Shown here: one piece after another, positions 43,860 to 54,746 of the stretch
Layout: each line of letters starts with the position of its first letter
Position numbering within the stretch: position 1 is the first letter of the stretch
NCBI RefSeq assembly: GCF_037325665.1
Contig: NC_090255.1
Span: 24,475,249 to 24,539,248, forward strand
Length of the DNA: 64,000 nt
Direction: 5' to 3'
Source of the DNA: Littorina saxatilis
Lineage: Eukaryota > Mollusca > Gastropoda > Littorinimorpha > Littorinidae
Translations under genes and position numbers: made by a program
Notes under the pieces: generated by a model
Told to the model about the DNA's origin: nothing
The model's database searches: none
Seen by the model: only the letters and a program-made list of their open reading frames with translations

Positions 43860-44420
43860 TGTCAAAATTAAAAGAAAACATATTAGCTAAAAAGACCTGA
43901 AGCAGCTATCAAACGAGTTAAGAGCATCCTTCAACCTACGCTCATGCCAAAGATCAAGTCTGACTACTTTCAAGAAAACGTTTGCTTGTAGATCTGTTCA
44001 GGCTTTTACGCTGGTTAAGAGCATCTCCTTCAACTGAACACATGTCAGAGATCATCAGTCACTAGCTGAATTTATTGTGTAGGCCTAACTCACGCCAATA
44101 TCAATTAAATTCGTCAGAAAACGTGTGGTAACCGCGGACGCCGATGGCAGACATGTTTTGACATGTGGTACAGGGTCGCTGCGGTGTATATATTGGAAAC
44201 ACGACCCACATTTGTAATCCATCTGTCAAACATGTATGTTCAATTACACGAGAGTGACACAGCCGTTACAGATTATAGATACACGAACATTGGACGCAGG
44301 GAAACACACAATAACCATGTACACATGTTGTACAGCCTAGTCTGTCTGCCAGTCTGTCTGTCTCTCTCACAGTCTCTTTCTCTTTTCCTCTCTATAACAT
44401 TACGAAACTGCTTTACACCT
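43860..44420. other. no gene recognised
   Basis: Unique sequence. The 89-codon frame at 44163-44432 is unsupported. Confidence 0.45.
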
Positions 44421-44424
44421 GAAT

Positions 44425-44541
44425 ATATCTAGACACGCACACAAACACAGACAGACAGACAGACACACACACACAGACACAGACAGACAGAAAGACAGAC
44501 ACACAGACACAGACACACAGACGCAGACACACACAGACACA

Positions 44542-44593
<52 letters not shown>
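44425..44593 (+). repeat. (CAGA)n / (CA)n
   Basis: Compound microsatellite. Confidence 0.95.
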
Positions 44594-44849
44594 AATGGAC
44601 AGATGGTACACGAGCGGTCGATTATCAATTTCTCGTAGTATTTCACAAAGGCCGGTCTTGCATTCGTCACACATAACGAGACATGCTGTCAGTAAGTAGA
44701 ATACAGAAAAATATCCAGATAACACACACCCTGGTCATTATCTGAAGGAACAATCTCGTCCGCTGTTTATCTATCCAAGCTGTCATTTTATCAATACATC
44801 TACGAGTTCATGCGACAAGAGTTTGCGTGCATAAAGAAAACACATATGC

Positions 44850-45150
44850 ACATAAGCTCAGGTGGTAGAGCGCTGAACTTGTGATCCTTTGCTTACGCGT
44901 TCGAATCCAGTCTGACTGAGACAGAAACGGATCAACTTAATGTGCAGACTGACTCAGAAACGGTATCCGTGACCCCCCCCCCCCCCCCCCTCGCACGCCC
45001 CCCCCCCCCCTCCTAAATATGCACACATCTGGGTAAAGCGACTCTTGTTGCTGTTAGCTTTCCACTGTGAGGAAGCGACTCGAACTTCCAAGCAATGAAA
45101 AATGAAAGTAGTGGAAATGATATGGAAACTAATTAATGGGCACTGGCTTG
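44850..45150 (+). mobile_element. tRNA-derived SINE, family 1
   Basis: AGCTCAGGTGGTAGAGCGCT (A box), CGCGTTCGAATCC (B box), body ATGTGCAGACTGACTCAGAA, long C runs, then the 3' part GCTTTCCACTGTGAGGAAGC. Longest family-1 copy, with C-run expansion at 44972-45011. Confidence 0.75.
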
Positions 45151-45411
45151 GGGTGAGGGAGAAGGCTTGTAAGGCGTTCTGGCGGAGGCTTCATTATGCT
45201 TTCTACATCTATAGAAGATGTAAGGCTTAGATCACCCCTACCCCCATTCTCCACAGAAACGAAGGGGCATTTTCATGTGAGAAAATTAAGACTTTTGGAT
45301 TTGTAATATTGTCTGCGTGTCTGTCTCTGCATGTCTCTATGAATGTCTTTATGTCACTCTGTCTCTGTCTATCAGTCTGTTTACTCTCTCACACTAACAC
45401 ACACACACACA

Positions 45412-45473
45412 CCCGCCCTGATATGACCCTTCGTGGTCGGCTGCGCGTTAAAGCAACAAAAAAACAAACAAAA
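45412..45473 (+). mobile_element. SINE 3' end (family 2)
   Basis: CGCCCTGATATGACCCTTCG, TGGTCGGCTGCGCGTTAA, AGCAAC and A-rich tail; same 3' end as the full copy at 52007-52320. Confidence 0.75.
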
Positions 45474-45474
45474 A

Positions 45475-45567
<93 letters not shown>
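45474..45567 (+). repeat. (CA)n
   Basis: Array directly after the SINE tail. Confidence 0.95.
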
Positions 45568-45568
<1 letters not shown>

Positions 45569-45772
45569 GCCAGTCTAAAATAAGAGTTAAACAAAAGAAA
45601 CGGTATAGGAGATTTTCCAAACACCAGTTTTTGTCTAGGGAAACGTCCGCATACACAACACAACCATAGTACATGTGCTGTCACTACCGATTATTACACC
45701 TAACATCAGCTTGTACAACCTGTCAATGCTCGAACTCGAACTGGACAATTATCATACAGAAGGATTATAGCG

Positions 45773-46310
45773 TAGGGGGTAAAAATCAAGGGTCTGCCAA
45801 ACCCGGCAAATGCAGTAGGCAGCCCAGAGATCCCTAAGTGCCTCTCCCAAAGATGGTACTTTTCGGCAAGATTTACAGTTTCAAGCTGTTCCGACAACTT
45901 ATTTGAAAATGTGATTTTATAGAGTTTTTTTGGGGGAAAACTGAAAGGTAGCCTCGTCAGGGGACAACTATTCAAACCCTTATCCTCATCATATTGTCTC
46001 TCGATTGAAAATAATCATTTATAGATGACTATTATTCATTTCCCTTGTTGGGGTGTACTTGCATGTACTGGTGGTTGATTACCCAAATGTCCTCTCAGTG
46101 ATTGAGGCTTATGTGAGACTCAGTGATTATAAATGTCACTGTTCCTTTAACGGGTTTATTCCGTATTTTTATGTGTACTAATGGTACAGGTAGATATGGG
46201 GAGTGGTGTAGTTGTTTGTTCAACCCATTTCATTATTTTGTTTCTCCACAAACAAATACTCATTTATGTATGATAGGGGGTAAAAATCAAGGGTCTGCCA
46301 AACCTGATGG
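45773..46310 (+). repeat. 33-bp direct repeat, two sites
   Basis: GGGGGTAAAAATCAAGGGTC plus TGCCAAACC occurs at about 45775 and 46275, 500 bp apart, in otherwise unique sequence. Confidence 0.75.
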
Positions 46311-46589
46311 TCCTTTCTTACAGCTAGTCCTTGCTACAACACAAACATAAAACGAACAGCGAGAAATGCACACCAAAACAATAAACAAACAAACAAACAA
46401 ACAAACTGCATGAACATTGAAGCAAACAAGCGGACAAATCCAAACTAGTCATGCAACAGGTAAATACTTTTAAGCACAAATGGATACAAATACAAATAAT
46501 AAAAAAAAATTTAAAAAAAAAATGTAAATTAGGAATACAATGAAAAATGAATTAAATCAAATCAATGTTGACAACGCAAGACTGAAAGT

Positions 46590-46945
46590 ATACGACTTAC
46601 CAGTATTACACAAGCGGGAAACTTAATATCCTTTCACTGTGTTGCAAGACACCAGCCGGTAAAACTTTGAACAGCGAACCGTCCTTATCAGTAAACTATA
46701 CCAGGTAAACGGCAAAATGTCACAATTCTCACACAAGCTGGAAAGTTATCCCTTCACAGTGTAACAAACCCCAACCGGTAAAACTCTGATCAGCGTCCTT
46801 ATCACAAGACTGTACCAAGTAAACTGCAAAATGTCACAATCATACAAGCTGAAACTTATCCCTTCGCGGTGTAGCTAACACCAAACCGGCAAAACTCTGA
46901 ACAGCCGTATACGTACAATCCTCATCCCAGACTGTCCCAGGTAAA
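46590..46945 (+). repeat. three ~120-bp tandem repeats
   Basis: Blocks CACAAGC(T/G)GGAAA, TATCCCTTCAC, CCGGTAAAACTCTGA, CCAGGTAAAC and AAATGTCACAAT recur three times with moderate divergence. Confidence 0.75.
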
Positions 46946-46949
46946 TAAT

Positions 46950-47195
46950 GATGACGTGGGCACAATATTATAATGCGCGCATTTTTCCGCGGGCTGATGT
47001 GTATTATTACTGTATTTTCCTTTCGTGGACCGCTGAGACTGAGTGAGTTGAAGTGATCGATATCTTTTCGAGTTTTGCATCTGCCGGGTTTATTCAGTTA
47101 TTGCGGCCTCTGCTACTTCAGGCGATGAAGGCCGCTGTGTGATATGTTTATGATATGCGATTGATGACCTAGTTTGTGGTTTGTGTGGTGGGAGC
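46950..47195. other. no gene recognised
   Basis: GC-richer stretch, nothing coding. Confidence 0.4.
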
Positions 47196-47202
47196 TCGAA
47201 CT

Positions 47203-47431
47203 GTGTGTGTGTGTGTGTGTGTGTGTCTGTCTGTGTGTTTGTTGGGATGGACGTGTGTGTGTGATGGCAACAGGTTGGGTGTGCTCTCAGTAACCGTCCG
47301 TTATCGAACGAAGGGCAACAACTCCATTTACCATGAATGGAACTGTATTACTTGAGGACAGAATTTGTTTCCCTTCGTATCTACGCCTACTCAGTCAGTA
47401 TGTTTGTGTGTGTATTTGCGCGCGCGCGCGC

Positions 47432-47464
<33 letters not shown>

Positions 47465-47883
47465 GCGCGTGTGTGTGTGTGTGTGCGTGTGTGTGTTGAA
47501 TGAAAGGTGTAGCCAGATAAGAATTATATACTGCCAACGAGAATGTTAGTGCCAAAGAGAGAATGGTGGTTGTTGTTAGGGTGTGGGTGTGGGGGTGTTT
47601 GACATTATGTTTGTGTGTGAGAGAGAGAGGTTGAGCCAGACATCGACAGAGAAGGAGCGGTGGTGCTACACTGCCTGTACCAGAGTGAGGGTAGTGGTAC
47701 TAAAGTGAGCATTGTGATTGTGTGTGTGTGTGTGTGTGTGTGTGTCTGTGTGTGTGTGTGTGTCAGTGTGTGCGCGTGTGTGTATGTGTGTGTGTGTGCG
47801 TGTATGTGTGTGTGTGTGCGTGTATGTGCGTGTGTGTGTGTGCGTGTGTGTGTATGTGTGTGTGTATGTGTGTGTGTGTGCTC
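47203..47883 (+). repeat. TG-rich blocks
   Basis: Arrays at 47203-47226, 47420-47495 (with a CG run) and 47720-47883 with TGCG/TATG variants. Confidence 0.92.
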
Positions 47884-48289
47884 GGGCGGTATACATGACA
47901 AAGAGGGTGACATGTTGGCAGGGCTGTTCTAATACTAGGGGTTTTGCGGCGTTTTTTCTCAGTTTTTTTCGTTTCATACCGCAAGGATATTCATTTCTGA
48001 CAAATCATACACACAAAATGTGAACAGTAGTCATTCTTGTAGTCCTGACGAGGCTCGTGAGAGCACGGCACTGTTCACTGACGGACAAATTTGATGAATT
48101 TCGACGCTTATAGTTTTTGATGAGGATCTGCGATACAAAGGGACGTAAGCACGCGCAATTGCATACGGCAGGTGCAAAGGAAGTAAATGAGCCATGTGGA
48201 ACCAATGTCCTGGCACCTGGGAGAGTAATAAGCATTGAAATGAACAAGCGACTTTCATTTTTTTCCCCATTTGAAACGCTCGACAACAA

Positions 48290-48292
<3 letters not shown>

Positions 48293-48372
<80 letters not shown>
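48293..48372 (+). repeat. (CA)n
   Basis: Perfect array of about 40 units. Confidence 0.95.
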
Positions 48373-48374
<2 letters not shown>

Positions 48375-48424
48375 GACGTGACAGGTGTCACTCAGTGACT
48401 TGCCTGTGAAATTGACACAGCTAA

Positions 48425-48718
48425 GGCCAAAAAAAATAATAGGTGTGGTTACGGTAACATAGCCAAAAAAAAATAGGGTAGGAAGGTAGGCAATCACTTT
48501 TTTTTTAAAACTTTTTTTTCTAATGTGTACAAATTAAACCTACTTGACAGGGAAATAAGTGTGCGACTCGGGCGCTTTCGCTTTCATTGCGTTTTCTGCA
48601 CTCGTTTACTTGTTGTTTTGGGTATTTTTTTGACAAATGTAATAAAAAGTTATAGGGTCGGCCCCCAAAAATAGGGTAGGTCGGGTTACCGTAACCACAC
48701 CTATTTTTTTTTTAGGCC
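48425..48718. mobile_element. Harbinger-like MITE 1
   Basis: Ends GGCCAAAAAA...TTTTTTAGGCC with TAA directly outside each (48422-48424, 48719-48721), a 3-bp TAA/TTA target typical of PIF/Harbinger. Subterminal GGTGTGGTTACGGTAAC is inverted at the right end. Confidence 0.75.
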
Positions 48719-48889
48719 TAATAAGAGCACAGCACCCGTCTTTCTCACCCAAGCACACCCAGTCACTCAAGCGACAAATGTTGCCCATTGTCACACATTG
48801 TCACACACACACTTACACACACACAAGCCCCGGCGATCGCAAAGCCTGCAATGAAGAAATCCCCGACTTCTTGACCAACCAACGCAAGC

Positions 48890-49265
48890 CTTACAGAACC
48901 TTGTGGCCGCGCCGGCTGTCGCCAGGGTGACACGAGACGCGGTACAGGCAAGTGGTGTATTATCCGCCCGAGCGCGTGCGATTAGTCGCGCACAGCCTTT
49001 TGCGCGTAAGCCGTACCGTCGCTGTTGTGTTGGTGATCGTTTTGTGCCAGCGCTGACACCTTTGTGCTTCTGCGACTTTTTCTGTTGTATACGTCATTGT
49101 AGTTCCTTCAGACGGTGTTCAAACTGATCAGTGCAGAAAGTTTCTCGCGTTTGTGTGTGAGCTAGTTCTTCATTGCTGAAAAGTTTGACTTTTCTTGCGT
49201 GTGTTCGATTTCTCAACTCAGTGTCGTCTGCTGTTATCGGCGGAAGACCCTGATCACAGATAGCC
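48890..49265 (+). promoter_or_regulatory. CpG-rich 5' region of a gene
   Basis: 48900-49060 is conspicuously rich in CpG (CGCGCCGG, GAGCGCGTGCGATTAGTCGC, GCGCGTAAGCCGTACCGTCG) compared with its AT-rich surroundings, and the stretch leads without interruption into an ATG followed by a donor. Likely promoter and 5' UTR of the gene starting at 49266. Confidence 0.5.
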
Positions 49266-49286
49266 ATGGCAGACGAAGAGCAACAG
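49266..49286 (+). CDS. short first coding exon (MADEEQQ)
   Basis: GCCATGG start context, seven codons (MADEEQQ), then the strong donor CAG|GTGAGAG at 49287. The acidic start following M-A-D is common in muscle and cytoskeletal proteins (troponins, light chains) but cannot identify the gene. Downstream to 54600 there are only repeats and transposons, so the next exon lies past them or outside the window. Confidence 0.5.
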
Positions 49287-49450
49287 GTGAGAGAGATTTT
49301 CTTCTGTGTCTGTTCAACTTCTAAGATTACTTACGGAGATCTTTGTCCACTTTTAGCATTAATTACAATTCTGGTATTTGGCTGTGACCTTTAGCTTAAT
49401 TTGTCGATAACGCAACCCACTGTTCCCTACAACATTGACATAACACTGAT

Positions 49451-49588
49451 CTTCTTCTTCTTCTTCGTTCATGGGCTTAGACTCCCACGTTCACTCATGT
49501 TTTTACTAGAGCACGAGTGGAATATTACGTGTATGACCGTTTTTACCCCGCCATTTAGGCAGCCATACGCCGCTTTCGGAGGAAAACA
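49451..49588 (-). mobile_element. SINE 3' part, family 3
   Basis: Same sequence as part of 51154-51531: TTCGGAGGAA...GTATGGCTGCCTAAATGGCG, GGTCATACACGTAA, AGTCTAAGCCCATGAACG (minus reading), then (GAA)n. 5' truncated. Confidence 0.75.
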
Positions 49589-49617
49589 TAACACTGATAA
49601 ATAGTAGAGACGTTTGT

Positions 49618-50748
49618 ATCCTTGGCACAAAGGGTCAAAAATCCAAAAAATAAGGCCTTAAGGAAATAAGGCCTTATTTCTGGAAATAAGCCCTTATTTC
49701 CAACAAATAAGGCCTTATTTCCAAATTAAGGCCTTATTTCCTTAAGGCCTTAAAAAAATATGGGGTTACAAAAATAAGCCCTTATTTAAAAATAAGGCCT
49801 TACGAGAAATAAGGCCTTATTTCTGTAAGGCCTTAATAAAAATAAGGGCATAAAAAAATAAGGGCTTAAAAAAATAAGGGCATAAAAAAATAAGGGCATA
49901 ACAAAATAAGGGCATAAAAGAATAAGGGCTTAAAAAAATAAGGGCTTAAAAAAATAAGGCCTTATTTTTTGGACCAATCATGAAGCTGAATAGAGGCCAA
50001 CACACATACCTCTGTCGAAAATCGTCATCTTCTGGCCTGAATGCAACTCCGTGCCGCAAATCAACCAGGGAAAGAGCCGTTTCACAAAAGCGTGAAGCCA
50101 TGCTGTGCCTGGTCGATGTTATGACGGATGTTTTGAACGAGAGCCGAGTTTGTGCGCGCTTTTGAATGTCCGGATGCGCAGTAGCGATGCGCAGAAAAAT
50201 AAGGGCTTATTTTTTTTAAGGGCTTATTTTTTTAAGGTCATAACAGAAATAAGGCCTTATTTCAGTAAGGCCTTAACAGAATTAAGGCCTTATTGCATTT
50301 GTGACAGGGGAGGCTACCGCTCCTTTCACAGCAGACTCTGCACCCGAGTTGTTGGCCTTTAGGTCAACACCCGTGGTTTGTAGAATTCTGTTTGTGATGG
50401 GGTCTGGTGGTTTCCGATTGTCTGTATGTTCATGGAAACCTTCGGGTTTGCATAACAGTTTTTATAGGGCTAAGAAATTAGCCCTAATATTTTCAAACCT
50501 GTTTGATTGCACTTCGCTTCCCGAGGTGATCGTAGTGTTTCGGCACACGGTTACACATTATGCCCTTATTTCCTTAAGGCTGTAAATATTTAAGGCCTTA
50601 TTTCTAAAATAAGGCCTTAATTATGGAAAATAAGGCCTTATTTTAGAAATAAGGGCTTAATTCCAAAAATAAGGACTTATTTCCAGAAATAAGGCGTTAT
50701 TTTTTTAAGGGCTTATTTTTTGGATTTTTGACCCTTTGTGCCAAGGAT
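49618..50748. mobile_element. foldback element of AAGGCCTTA palindromes
   Basis: 1131 bp. Both ends are the same inverted sequence ATCCTTGGCACAAAGGGTC continuing through AAAAATCCAAAAAATAAGG. The 8-bp direct repeat ACGTTTGT lies immediately outside (49610-49617, 50749-50756). Inside, dozens of AATAAGGCCTTATTT, AAGGGCTTA and AAGGCCTTA words flank two unique segments (49975-50195 and 50300-50555). 8-bp duplications suggest hAT-type transposition in trans; the ends are not typical hAT. The short frames at 49980-50585 are unsupported. Confidence 0.88.
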
Positions 50749-51153
50749 ACGTTTGTCCAGTTGTCAACTACACACGTTTGTCTTTCAGCTTCTTCCATTT
50801 CCTGCAAAGACTAGTATATTGCGACATCGTTGACAAATTGTTGATATATAATTATATTTGTTTGGTTGTCAAATTCGTCAACATTTTTCGATTACTTGCG
50901 AAAGACAACTGATCACTTCATAACAGTGCCGTACATATATGTGTGTCCGATTTTCAACTTTTTAACTTTTTCAATTATTGGCCAAATACAACAGCTAGCT
51001 TTAGAGCAGCGATAAACAGTAACAGATATTAGCAGTATGGTTGTTAAAAGGTAGGATTTAGCAAACAAACGAGGGCAGATTCTTGTGCACCCTGCGTAAA
51101 AACGGTACAGATGTTATTCTGGTTATTGGCTACGTCAACTTCTTTGATTACTT

Positions 51154-51531
51154 CCCTTCTTCTTCTTCTGCGTTCGTGGGCTGAAACTCCCACGTACACT
51201 CGTGTTTTTTGCACGAGTGGAATTTTACGTGTATGACCGTTTTTTACCCCGCCATTTAGGCAGCCATACGCCGTTTTCGGAGGAAGCATGCTGGGTATTT
51301 TCGTGTTTCTATAACCCACCGAACTCTGACATGGATTACAGGATCTTTTTCGTGCGCACTTGGTCTTGTGCTTGCGTGTACACACGGGTGTGTTCGGACA
51401 CCGAGGAGAGTCTGCACACAAAGTTGACTCTGAGAAATAAATCTCCAGCCGAACGTGGGGACGAACTCACGCTGACAGCGGCCAACTGGATACAAATCCA
51501 GCGCGCTACCGACTAAGCTACATCCCCGCCC
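51154..51531 (-). mobile_element. tRNA-derived SINE, family 3
   Basis: Minus strand: GGGGATGTAGCTTAGTCGGT (A box), GCGCTGGATTTGTATCCAG, a B-box-like GTGAGTTCGTCCCC, then the body with AAGATCCTGTAATCCATGTC and a (GAA)n tail. The 8-bp repeat GATTACTT flanks it (51146-51153, 51532-51539). Confidence 0.82.
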
Positions 51532-51717
51532 GATTACTTACCTAAGACCACTGCTCGCTATACTATTGACAAGTAGTATGCATATTTGTATTCCAGATTC
51601 TTCCATTACATCCAGTATTTGCTTTAGCTTTCACAAACAAAACAATTCTTCCAAAAGACCACTGCTAGCATTGGCAAACAGTACACATGTTTGTCTTTCA
51701 ACTTCTTTCATTACTTA

Positions 51718-51962
51718 GGCCAAACAAAAATATATGTTGGTTTAGGGTAACCCGACCGACCCTATTTTTTTCCCGCCGCCCCTAAAACATTTGTTTCATT
51801 TCTCAAAAAAATCTCCCAAAACAACCTCTGGCACATTTTGCGAACCATACCGAGATTTAAAAAAAAAGCAGGTTTATAAAATAGGTTTATAAAAAAGCCG
51901 ACTTACCGACCTTATTTTATTTGGTCATGTTACCCTAAACCAACATATATTTTTGTTTGGCC
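51718..51962. mobile_element. Harbinger-like MITE 2
   Basis: GGCCAAACAAAAATATATGT and its inverse at the right, TTA outside both ends (51715-51717, 51963-51965). Subterminal GGTTTAGGGTAAC is inverted at the right. Confidence 0.82.
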
Positions 51963-52006
51963 TTATATTAATCAATGCCCGCTATAGCTTTGGCAAACAG
52001 TACGCA

Positions 52007-52320
52007 ACCGGCACGGTTGGCCTAGTGGTAAGGCGTCCGCCCCGTGATCGGGAGGTCGTGGGTTCGAACCACGGCCGGGTCATACCTAAGACTTTAAAAT
52101 TGGCAATCTAGTGGCTGCTCCGCCTGGCGTCTGGCATTATGGGGTTAGTGCTAGGACTGGTTGGTCCGGTGTCAGAATAATGTGACTGGGTGAGACACGA
52201 AGCCTGTGCTGCGACTTCTGTCTTGTGTGTGGCGCACGTTATATGTCAAAGCAGCACCGCCCTGATATGGCCCTTCGTGGTCGGCTGGGCGTTAAGCAAA
52301 CAAACAAACAAACAAACAAA
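52007..52320 (+). mobile_element. full-length tRNA-derived SINE, family 2
   Basis: Head GGCACGGTTGGCCTAGTGGT (A box), GGGTTCGAACC (B box), a body with GTGTCAGAATAATGTGACTG and TGTGCTGCGACTTCTGTCTT, a conserved 3' end CCTGATATGGCCCTTCGTGG, and an (AAAC)n tail. The perfect 13-bp repeat CAAACAGTACGCA flanks it (51994-52006, 52321-52333). Confidence 0.92.
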
Positions 52321-52433
52321 CAAACAGTACGCATGCTTGTCTTTGCTTCTTTCATTACGTTCAAGGATAAGGAGTGTGCTGTAGCATTCATCAAGAGTAC
52401 AGAATTGGTAAATGACAGTAACTTCGTTGATTA

Positions 52434-52720
52434 GGCCAAAAAGAAAAATATGTCTGTTTCCGGTAACAATCGCCGAAAACAATAGGGTCGGTCGGTCGAG
52501 TTTTTCTTACGTGTTTTTTTTAAACGCTTCCTTAGTTTACTCACAATTATTTAGCACATGTTTTTGACCTAGATATATTGAAACTGAGTAAAGTATACTT
52601 GACTTCATTTTTTTGTTTTTGTTTTTGTTGTTGCGAAAAGCGAAAAAAACCCTTTAGGGTCGGCGCTTAAAAATAGGGTCGGTCGGGTTACCGGAAACAG
52701 ACATATTTTTCTTTTTGGCC
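52434..52720. mobile_element. Harbinger-like MITE 3
   Basis: GGCCAAAAAGAAAAATATGT and its inverse at the right, TTA outside both ends (52431-52433, 52721-52723). Subterminal CTGTTTCCGGTAAC pairs with GTTACCGGAAACAG. Confidence 0.85.
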
Positions 52721-52849
52721 TTACTCAGTAAAGACCACTGCTTGCTTTAAATACCATTGACATGCAGTATAACAGATGTTTGTATTTGGACTTCTTCCAT
52801 TACTCATATATATATGTATACACAAACAAAATAATATGGAAAAAATAAC

Positions 52850-52912
52850 CAAAACAAGCCTTCACGTTTTCACCAATATTTCGGCCTCGTGGCCTTCGTC
52901 AGGGTGTTCTAT
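52850..52912 (+). repeat. interspersed fragment
   Basis: ACCAATATTTCGGCCTCGTG and GCCTTCGTCAGGGTG is a block I recall as repetitive in gastropods; no ends visible. Confidence 0.35.
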
Positions 52913-53110
52913 ATGAAAACCACTGCCCGCTACATTGCATTGACAAACTGTACGAGCGTTTGTCAATGCCATAGCAAGCTGTTAGTGGTCTTTGAAGGTA
53001 ATCAAAATAGTTACTGAAACTGACGACCAGACAAATATCTATGTTATTATTGAGCATAAGCCTCATCGCCTAGTACAGGTCGAAACCTTCAAATCAATAG
53101 CAAGTTACGT

Positions 53111-53258
53111 AGAGGTTACATGCCGAGTCTCAGTGATTATTAAAAATAATGGTCGAAGTTGGCGGATCATGAAAAATGCGAGCTTCAGCGAGCTTTTTCA
53201 TGACCGCGAACTGAGACCATTATTTTTAATAATCACTGAGACGAGGTGTGTAACCTCT
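53111..53258. mobile_element. hairpin MITE, 148 bp
   Basis: AGAGGTTACA...CAGTGATTATTAAAAATAAT is repeated inverted to 53258 (TGTAACCTCT), with an inner stem ATGAAAAATGCGAGC/GAGCTTTTTCAT. The 220-codon frame at 52992-53654 runs straight through it and is therefore not credible as a gene. Confidence 0.78.
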
Positions 53259-53259
53259 T

Positions 53260-54380
53260 TATTCCTCCTTTCTTCAGTTATTCAAAGAAAACAGGAGTTT
53301 TTGTGCGAAAGTTTGATCGAATCCGAATCACTCAACCAGTCAAACTGCGCAGGCGATCGATTAATGCGCGGTTGTATAGTTCCGTGCAAATCATTCCATT
53401 CTGTTAACACTTCTTGTCAGTTTCCCTGTTTTAGACTAAAATCAAGTACACAGATATGCTGTTATTCTGCTGTGGCGGTAAAGGCAGATATTGTGTGTTC
53501 TGTTTATGTTTTAGTATCGTTTCGGATAATGTTCTTTCGTCAAATGGGACTAGCAGACGAACTTTTGCACCCGTGTTCCAACGTTAATTATTGTATGAAG
53601 TTCAGTTTTCTGGGGAAAATAGTGTATGAAACCGCTTTATGTTGTTTAAATTGATGCGATGTGTGCATTTGGTTGCGTGTGATCTGTTTATAAAATGAAA
53701 TATTGTTGAAAACTGACCGTCGGATTGCAGTCAGTGTTGTCGAAGAAACTGCGTTAAAAGAAGGGGAACTACTCTTGTCGGCAAGAGTATGAGTTACTTG
53801 CCTTGGGAATCTGCTTGTGATGAACGGTGTGTGCACGGAAGATCTAGATTCAGAAAACAACCTAACTCATGGATTTTATATGGAGATTCATGTGTTCAGG
53901 CCTGTAGTTGTTAATTTAAATGCGGTATGTTTGTATTGTTTGCTCCAGAGATGTATATTTCGTACGTATAGAGCGTTCGGAACTTTTCAGTCGCAAAAGT
54001 AGTACCAAAACAGAACAGCTTCTCAACCCATTGCACTATCGAGGATTCGGGCTGTTGCTGGCTCGTTATTTGTTTGGTTGCTGGGTCATTATCGAAAAAT
54101 AACTAGCTCTACAAGTTTACAGAGGTAAAGAAGCAGAGGGGGGAATAAGACTAAGTCACAGTTGGTAAAATTGTGTCCTCATTTTCTGCTGAACGTAATG
54201 ACCTTTTAACAATGAGACAATTACTGTACTCTTTGCAGCTACTCTACAGTATATATAACGGCCACTGGTCTTTTGTGAATAATAAAAGACGTTAAAGTCA
54301 TTGACAAATTCTGTACTGTTAGTGAAAACAATAGCACAGTCATGGCGTAAAGGAAAAAGCAAAGACACACTCACATGTTT
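53260..54380. other. no gene recognised
   Basis: Unique-looking sequence with several short frames; none has a recognisable domain or splice context. Confidence 0.45.
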
Positions 54381-54663
54381 GCCTAGTTATCAAAAGGTCA
54401 GACTTAGCAAACAAACGAAGGCACCATTTTACGCACTGTAAGTTGTGTGTGGCATGCTGTAGATTTGAAAGTTTGGACAGTAATAGGAGACGAGGTTTAT
54501 GATAAATTTAAACATACATGTCTGTCTGGTTTTCAATTTCTTCAACTCTTTCGATTACTTACAAAACTACTTGCTCAGTAGCTGCTTGCGTGCGTACATG
54601 CATGTATGTGTGTGCCTTTCTGCCTGCCTGCCTGTCTGTCTGTCTGACTGTCTGTCTTTCTCT

Positions 54664-54682
54664 GTGTGTGTGTGTGTGTGTT

Positions 54683-54744
<62 letters not shown>

Positions 54745-54746
54745 TG
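54664..54746 (+). repeat. (TG)n
   Basis: With TCTG-rich flanks (54620-54660, 54742-54760). Confidence 0.95.

Larger units (their letters stand above)
50757..54580 (+). repeat. degenerate ~75-bp array, riddled with insertions
   Basis: After removing insertions, blocks such as AAGACCACTGCTAGC, TTGGCAAACAGTACRCATG, TTTGTCTTTCAACTTCTT and CATTACTT recur at about 75-bp spacing near 50780, 51590, 51660, 51990, 52330, 52740 and 52940. Diverged copies lie near 51050 and 54390 (AAAAGGT..GACTTAGCAAACAAACGA). Inserted elements are listed separately. Probably an old intronic satellite. Confidence 0.65.

Noticed and set aside
52992-53654. 220-codon plus-strand frame
   Set aside because: Runs through a hairpin MITE (53111-53258); no domain recognised and no splice support.
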